Origin: Tubulanus polymorphus
Taxonomy: Eukaryota; Nemertea; Palaeonemertea; Tubulaniformes; Tubulanidae
Assembly: GCF_964204645.1 (NCBI RefSeq)
Contig: NC_134026.1
Location: 23,146,650-23,206,649 of the forward strand
Reading direction: 5' to 3'
Length of the DNA: 60,000 bases
Shown here one piece after another: positions 42,401 to 51,400 of the stretch (position 1 is the stretch's first letter; every line of letters starts with the position of its first letter). Under the pieces are notes generated by a model. The model saw only the letters and a program-made list of their open reading frames with translations. It was not told where the DNA came from and did no database searches. A program made the translations under genes and the position numbers.

Positions 42401-45400
42401 TTCAAGTAATTTTTATTTTGAATGAATGCATTATTTGATGTTCTAACTGGTACTTGTTATCTAGGCAAAGGGTTTCCATGGAGAATTACATGATCTACTT
42501 CATCGTCTTGGTGAAATAGATGCCATACTTGTAACATCGAAACCTTTTGGTGGTCTGCCAGACACAGCGAAGGAGCAACTGGAAAAGTTTATGGTGAGAT
42601 ATTATTATTTCGGAATAGTTTTTATTCTTGATATTGATAAGTTTCAGTCTTATCAATGTTGATGTCTGCTTATAGGATATCTATCGAGAAATGGACATCC
42701 TTGAACCCAAAGTGAAAACCATCCTGGAAGAAGGTGAAATTATGAAGGATAAGACCCCAGCAAATGCCTTAAATCAGCTCTCAACAAATTTGCAAAACCT
42801 ACGAACAAGGTGGGAGAATATACGTTCCCGAGCTGCTGATCGTAAGGCCAAGCTTGAAGAAGCTGAGAAAAATGCTCGCTCATTCCATGAAGGTTTGAAT
42901 CGCTTTATAACTTGGCTGACAATGACAGAGAAAACTCTAACACAATTGAAACCTGTCAGTCGTGTATTAGACACGGTTAATACACAAATAGATGAACATA
43001 AAACTCTGCAAAAAGATATCAGCAGTCATCGTGAAATGATAACAGCATTGGACAAAAAAGGCACGCACCTGAAATATTTTAGCCAGAAACAGGATGTGAT
43101 TTTAATCAAAAACTTATTAGTCAGTACTCAGCATCGCTGGGATAAAGTCATCTCCAGATCTTCTGATCGCACCAAACTACTTGACCATGGCTATAAAGAA
43201 GCCAAAAAGGTAACAAAATGAGTAATAAATGAATAATTAAGTCATTTTATGATTGGTTATCACATACATACAATGGCTGTAATATTTCTCATGTATGATT
43301 TCTAGTTTTATGATCAATGGAAGGAGCTATCTGATTGGTTGAATGATAATGACAGGGCCCTCGATGCTGATGCTGGTATTCACAATGAGGCTGATAAAAT
43401 CAAAGAACAAATCGCTAAACATAAAGAGTTCCAGCGGGCACTTGGTGCTAAACAGCCTCTCTATGACAATACAAGACGTTTAGGGCGCCATATGTTAGAC
43501 AAGTCTCCTCAATCAGACCACCCAATTATCAAGGATATGCTCCAAACCTTAAAACAGAAATGGACAAATCTATGCAGCAAATCAGTTGACCGACAACGCA
43601 CTCTAGAGGAGTCCCTTCTATCTTCTGGACAATTATCTGATGCTCTGAAAGCATTGTTAGATTGGCTTAACCGTATGGAGCCTACACTGTCTGACGATGT
43701 GCCAGTTCATGGAGATTTAGACTCAGTCGGTGGGTTCATGGAGGCACACAAGATATTCCAACAAGAACTCGGAAAACGTAAAAATAACATCCAGTTTGTG
43801 AAAAAGTCGGCCAAGGAAATGATTGACAAGTCTGAAGATGATACGTCCCATTTGCAGTCACAAATAGTTGAATTGACAACGGTTTGGGAACAAGTTTGTA
43901 AGAGTAGTGTCACAAAACAAGAGCGTTTGGAAGAAGCTTTCAAAGATGTTAGTATTTTTCCTTAGCCTCATTTTAGACTTTCAGTAAGAAATTCGTTATC
44001 AAAATTAAATTTTTTTCATTTAGGCATCTGACTTCCACAAGAAAAAGCATGCTATGTTAGAATGCTTAGCTGATGCTGATCGCCATTTACGAAGTCAAGG
44101 ACCATTACCTGATGAAATACCCGTACTTTTGAAACAAATTTCGGAGCATAAGGTAAGTGTTGAATTAATAGTTATATTTCATTTCATCAAATTTATTTTG
44201 TTTGAGAGATGAAAAAGGGACTTAATTATTATATATAAATATTTGATGCATGTTCTCATTTCAGAAATTCCACCAGGATTTGGAAAAGAAAGAAGATCAG
44301 CTGAAAGCTACCATAGCGCTTGGAAATGAGATATTGAAGCAATGTCATCCTGATGCTGCTAGCACTATGAAGCACTGGATCTATGTATTGCAAGCCCGTT
44401 GGGATGAAGTTACTGCTTGGTCTCGACAACGACAAGAACGCCTCACTGATGGCTTGAATACAATGAAAAATGATAAGGAGCTATTAGAAGAACTACTTGC
44501 TTGGTTAGTTGGCGCTGAAGCTACATTGACTGCTCTTGATCAAGCTCCAATACCTCAAGACATTCCAGTCATCGAAAAACTTCTTAGAGACCACGAAGAA
44601 TTTGAAAATGAAATGCAAAAACGCCAACCTGATTATGATCGTTTGATAAAGGCTTATAAAGTACATACTAGCTCTGACCACTCACCACCTGATAGGAAAT
44701 CAAAATCCCGTATTGCATCAGCGTAAGTTTCTTATTTCTTATACTCTTTGCATTGTTTTGGACGATGAATAAAAGCCAATAATATAACAAATTATTGGCA
44801 TATTTTCAGTCGGTCGCGATATGGCTCGCAGAGTCGAGAAGCTGCTAAGCCAGCAGAACCCACATTCAAAAATCCAAAGGTTGGCAGTCTATTCAACAAA
44901 TGGCGACAAGTCTGGTTACAAGCGATGGAAAGACGACGTAACTTACAAGATGCTATGGATACACTGAATGAGGTACACATACGTTTTTATTCCTTCTATG
45001 AAATCATCAGCTTGTATTCTGTCACCAAGTTTAATTAACGACGTTCAATAGGTACTGTAATGACAGTTTCTATTCCTAGCTTATCATTTTACTATAATTT
45101 GGTATCATTTTGTAAGGATCCTGAAAAACTAGATGAAAATTAACTAAAATACATTGTGTTTATTCAGGTGTGCAATTTCAGTACATTTCGTACGGATTGC
45201 GAATTTCACCAATTTGAAGAGGTTTGTTTAAACCACCATCATATATCAACATAAGATTTGATTTTGAAAAATTTACCTATTATAGATAATCCAATCATTT
45301 TCAGATGTTTATTAATACTGAACTTCTACTCAATCTAATAGAAAATTATCCTCCTTTTTGTGAATATATCTGCTACCTCTTATCCAAAAATGAAACCTAT

Positions 45401-48400
45401 TATCCAAAAATGAAACCAAATATCCTATACTTAGAATATAATACATGCACATTTCATTTGAGAATTCATATCTTACTGTTAACATGTTTGATACCGAGAT
45501 CCCGTTTACCAGAACCAGCACATACCCAACTGATGAATTTACCCATCTACAGCTTGTTATTCTATTTCTATCGTATCATATTGCAGGAGTTCTTCTGGTC
45601 GACGCCATATCGTCAGGCCATGGTGGGTAACAATTATGTTGCATGCAGGGTTTTATTCGTTTTTAGTTTCAGCCGCAGACTTCCTTATCCTTTTATGGGC
45701 CTTTCATGTCCTTCCTTGCCTCTTGATTATTTTTTCCTATAATTTTTCCAATGTGTCAGCCTTGCCTTGTGGATTTTAGCTCAGCTTTTGTCAAATTTTT
45801 TATTGTAACTTTTCCTTGTATCGATGTTACCTCCTTGTATCAGATTACAGAGAGCCATTACAAAATTTCATAGGATCTTACAAAAACTGATTTATGTAGA
45901 TATAGATAGTTAGTAATTATAATTTCTTCGTGATTGTTATGATTTGTAATATTTTTCACAATTGCACATCACTTACTAATATTCAAACCTTGCACGCTCA
46001 AATCGTAAAAAGGCTATACAAGATGGTGATGAAATTTCTTGTGACCCCTCTTCCCCTGACTTCAAGTATTCCGGATTTTTCCTTTCTGTCCTTTCCGAAA
46101 GCAAAAACTATTTCATTGAAAATTCTATGTTTTACAATAGAAAAATCATAATGAAGAAATAGTATTGTTGAAAAGGTTTTGTAGTAGCTTCTGTTGCTTC
46201 TTCCATTATTTGCGACAATTGTTTGACCTCTTCTTTGCATAGCTAGCTATATGTCAAATTGATCAGTTTTATGATTTGTGATATAAATGATTGTTGACCG
46301 CAATTTCCGATCAAACTGCTAAAATCTTATATTTCAAAGCATTTTAATAGAATGAACTATGTGTCAATGAAATATGAGGTCAATCTAGAAAAATGATGAT
46401 ATTATGATGACACTTATTAGTCTCTTTCTATTGGTCAATTTCTTCAGATGGAAAGATTGAAAAACTTTGAATTTGATGATTGGCGTAGACGCTATATGGC
46501 TTGGATGAATCACAACAAATCAAGAGTGATGGATTTCTTCCGCAAACAAGACAAGGACCATGATGGCAAAGTGACAAGAGATGAGTTCATCAACGGTATT
46601 CTAGCATCAAGTAAGTTATTCTCTGTTTATAGAATTTTTTGTATATAGTCAATTACTTCGACATATTTTGTATTCAGGATGGCGGGAACACTTAACAGCT
46701 TGTTCACGTTTTAGAGTAAAAAGATTACCAATAGGCTTTACATACTTTTTAAAATTTTGTCTTCGCTTCTCTCATGTAGAGCGGCATGATGGAATTAGAT
46801 GGAAAAGTAAGCCCACAGTGTTGTCTCATTTATATAATGTATTTATTTGCTTTATTTTGACAGTAAATAGTAAAAGATCTGGTATGATTTGTTCACGTTT
46901 CTGCTAGCTAACTTCTGAGTGTTTTCCTTGTCTTAATATTCTGGATCGGTCAATTTAAGAGTTTTTTTATCTCCAATTCCCAATCGTTCAATTGCTATTT
47001 TTTTATTACTCTAGCACTATCAAAAACTATCATTATAATTAGAAGTTGCGCCTTTAGGAGTGAACTATTCTAATCACCATTGGTGGAGTCTGGGGTCTGG
47101 AGTGATCCTTTAACCAAACTAAATTAGTATCTGTTGTTGTCTACTTCATTGTTGAAATTTTTCAGAATTCATAAATGGACTGTTTTGATATTATCTGGAT
47201 GCAGTCAATCTTTTTGCACTTACATAAGGAATTCGTTCAAAACTACTTTCAGTTCTACATTGCATCGCATGATACATATATGAGTTATGAATAAAGTTAA
47301 AGAAGGGACATTGACTTTTTTGATATAGTCGTATTTTTCATTATAATCTTATAGTGCTTTAGTAAATACTATTGGTACTAGTATTATAAATTCTATATTT
47401 TTTCAGAATTTCCTACCACAAGAATGGAGATGCAAGCCGTTGCTAATATCTTTGATCGTGACAATGATGGCTACATTGATTACAAAGAGTTTGTAGCTGC
47501 CCTTCGTCCAGATAGACAGGTATCTTTTACTTCATTACAGTTGAAACTTATCATTTTGAGATACCTAACTTTAGCTCTGTTTGCCTTTCAAGTCATCCCG
47601 TCGTCCAAATGATCATCAGCGAATCATGGATGAAGTTAAAGTGCAAGTACAAAAGTGCACCTGTTCAAGACAGTATCGTATTCATAAGATTGGAGAAGGC
47701 AAATACCGAGTACGTTTTAGCTTTTTATTTGAGGGAAATATCACCTGACAAAACATACTGTTTAGGAGTTACCATCAGATAATGTATTGATCAATATAGA
47801 AATGAAATGTTAAGTTTGGATTTGTTGTGTTTTTTAGTTTGGTGAATCACAAAAGCTTCGCCTAGTCCGTATATTGCGTAGTACCGTCATGGTACGTGTC
47901 GGAGGTGGTTGGGTTGCCTTAGATGAGTTCTTAGTGAAAAATGACCCGTGTCGAGGTATGTTATTGATGAAAAATAATCTCATGTCATGTATTTCAGGTG
48001 AACACAGATTTCAATTTGAAATCATTGATAAATTTCTCAAGACTCGTACTTAATCATAATATGATTTTCTTAAAGGAGAAAGAAATGTTGATACTTTTGC
48101 TAAGATTTTTACATAATGTATGAACATAAGGATGATAGACGAGAGAGTGAATGTGATGTTATGAATTTGAACTTATTGTTCCTTGTCAAGAGTAGTTTTG
48201 TTGTTGCTTATATCTCGTCCTAATGGGAAAATCCTAATTTACAGAATGGGTATTTCCAGTACTTGCATGATATATGTATACACTGTTGGCATGACACGTA
48301 TTGTAGATTAACATCACCTATTACAACTGTACTAACAATATCTATAATTGCGGTTAAATTGCTGCATTAGATGTATTCATGATGTATTGGGAAATGTATT

Positions 48401-51400
48401 CATTATACAATAGTTTTTGCATGTTCCAATATCCTGAAATAAATAAACGCAAGAAGAAATGTAAATCTATTGAATGTAATATGATCATGACTAAATGTCC
48501 AGTTACTGACTCCTAGTTTTGATCTCTTGACTAGTAGCATGTTCTTAGTCTAATGCTAGCCTGCATTCATTTGCTTTGGGTACTTAACTGAAAGACAAAA
48601 AAGCTGTTTTGAATGCAGGTTTATAACCCTTTATGACTTACAATGTTTGTCTGTAGTGTAGACTTATAGATGTTTTTTGTTCATATGTACTAATGCGATG
48701 CTTGCATTTATGATAATTTACGTTTGCTTGTGTATTTTATAATTTCTTTAAACAGAGAACAGCTCTCAGCGAATTTACAAGCTGATTTGTACCAAGTCTC
48801 GAAGTGGCTCTGCACCTAATCTGAATGGTATATAACTTACCAATGTGTTGAACTGAACCCAGATTACCTGACCCATGTTTGGGTTTGGGAATTTTGGCTA
48901 GTTTCACTAAAAGTTGGCTTTGAACAATGCTTTCTCCTCTGCTTCGCATGCAATGGTATTGGGAGTTTTGTATGTTTATGGTTCTGTGTACTCAAACAAT
49001 TTTTATTGCTTTTATTATCTGAATTTGGACTAGATCAACGATGATTTCTTTTAATTTATCTATTGATTTTCAGCACAAAATGATCAAACCAATGATAATA
49101 AAATCGAATCTCTTTTTTATGATAAACCCTTTTTCTTATTGGTGCGAGATAGTGAATGTATGATCAGTATGAGTGATAGGTTTGGGTTACTGGTGGTGTG
49201 AATATAGCTGTACTTTCTTGATTTAGCAATCACTACCAAAATGTTTACTTTTAAGTTGGACAGACATCCTCTGCTGAGATGTTGCTGTTGTATTTGAAGA
49301 AAAAAAACTCCAACAAATCTTGATTCAAAATGAATGCATGTTGAAGGGCTTTTTTTATTTTCATTGTCATCAAGTGTGCACATTACAGTAATAAGAACAA
49401 ATTGAATATTAGCCAATGTTATATGATATTTTGTTGATTCCACTTGAAATTTGGTGCGTACACTGTTCATGAGTTATGATTGATTTGTTCTTATTGATGA
49501 AATAGAATATAACATGCTATCAATCATTAAGTATAAAATCAATCAGATTGGGATGATTTTCTGCTATCAGTCGATGTGTGCTCACTTGTTATAGTGCCGT
49601 CAATGTAAGATTTCCTCATGCTATTTGTAGCATTGCTATTTCTATTTTCTTCCGCGTTTAGGCAATTTCCAAAACATTGGAGGTAGAGTAGTGCTGAACC
49701 ACGCCAGATGGTGCCTCCATCACTGTTAGTTGATAAATTACTTATTACATTAAGATGCGTTTTGTCTCAATGTTATCACTGGAATCATTAAGCTCTGAAT
49801 TGTAGTTGTATCAAGAAAATATCTCTCTAGATTTTCTGGTGAAATCTCGGGTCTTTGAACAAATCAGAATGCTGGGTCATTGTTGACCGTGCAGAGACAT
49901 TTCAAATTCAGAGCTTTATGGAATGTTGTAAATCCTATAGTTGTTAACTTGACTTAAACTTGATAGTCAAAATGCTAGTCAAGTCCTAGTCAGATTACCT
50001 TTGGCTGAAGAAGACCCACATTACAAAGAAAACTATTTGAAGTTTTTTATGTTTTAACTTAAATGCCATGAGCCATTTTCAAAAACAGGTTTATTCCCCA
50101 CTGTGAAAATGGCTCATAGTATTTGAGTTGAAGCATCTAAATCCTCTAATAGTGTTTTTGTATTGGATATTGTAGGTTTTATTCTTCAGTTGAATTAGGC
50201 AGTCACTTCTCTATGGACAACAAAATTACTTCAGGCTTCATATACAGATCCTTCTTTTTATTTTTAAGTGCATATGTGTTAAGTTTATTACTTGGGTATA
50301 TGTATATTTGTTAAACATACAATCTTAGGCAGGGCAATCTTATTTTCCCAGGTAGTCTTCAATTTATTTTGATTTTGACTTTGACTGTATGGATTTTAAT
50401 TCAGTGACCTTGTGGCGGAGGTATCGCTACAGAATATTGAAACGCAAGTTCTTTCCAACCCGTTGCGCGGCCCATGGTAGTCGTAGGTTGAGTCTATTCT
50501 CTTGGAATGTTGCAACTGAAATTTACCTAGTCCTAGTTGGCATGTAAAAAGTGACTTAAATAAGCTATCATTATGATATTGCATCATAGGAGAGCCCTGG
50601 AATAGGTGCTCATTGAGCATGAATGCTATTTACTTAACCAAGTAATATATGCGTTGTTGAGTGAAAAATTAAAAGCATCTCTCAGGCACACTGTGCGAGG
50701 ACATGAAGTCAACATTTTATCATCTTTACTAATTCATCTGTACCCTTTCTTGAGTGAAGAACTAGTTACCGTACTAAAACTGAATGAATGGTAATCCGTT
50801 GTATGAGACATTATTTTTTGTTTATAAGATATTGTTTTTAGTTATACAAACAACCTACCTCATCAGGATCATATTCTGGATTTTTCTGACCAAATTATTG
50901 TGTCCAGCTTATGTAGGTTTGTTTATTTCATAGGTTTATGCGAGAATGCATGCTGCATGTTGTTGTTTCGTTGTGCGACAATATTTTAGATTATCCTTTA
51001 ATTCGGGGATTGGTTTTTCCAATTATGATTTCTATTATATTATTATGTTAAAGGTTTTACTCTTTGGGTAGGACAAAACTGTCCACTACACAGAAATAGC
51101 ATAAATTGGATGTATTTATCTTGTAAATGACCTTTCATCTCAATGATTATCTTTAAGACCGATTTTGGACATGGATCACGACAGGTTAGTTGAAACTCTG
51201 GTAACTGTCGCAGCTGTTGCCGCTACTGCTTTCAACGTCTTCTACAGCTCATTATTCATCTACATTATGAATTTCATAAATGCATCAGATACGTTCTTGA
51301 TGATATCGCAGACATCTACATACATGCTATCTTTGCGTTGAATATGTATCTGGATTGATAGAACGAAAAGAAACTTTTCCCAGCCCAACAAAATATTCCT

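Larger units (their letters stand above)
44973..46447 (+). other. 1.47-kb intron before EF-hand exons, with microexon candidates
   Basis: Phase 0 intron, GTACAC to TCTTCAG. It holds two short phase-0 exon candidates (45168-45221 and 45587-45622) and a two-copy direct repeat of TTATCCAAAAATGAAACC near 45380-45415. Nothing else recognised. Confidence 0.75.

Noticed and set aside
49117-49470. 117-codon minus-strand ORF in the 3.3-kb tail intron
   Set aside because: AT-rich sequence, no recognisable domain, no splice partners and no promoter. It is probably a chance frame.
51158-51184. 27-nt in-phase microexon candidate (phase 1-1) in the tail intron
   Set aside because: The acceptor TTTAAG has a poor pyrimidine tract, and the peptide (DRFWTWITT) has no support. 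AG/GT pairs at this spacing are common by chance.
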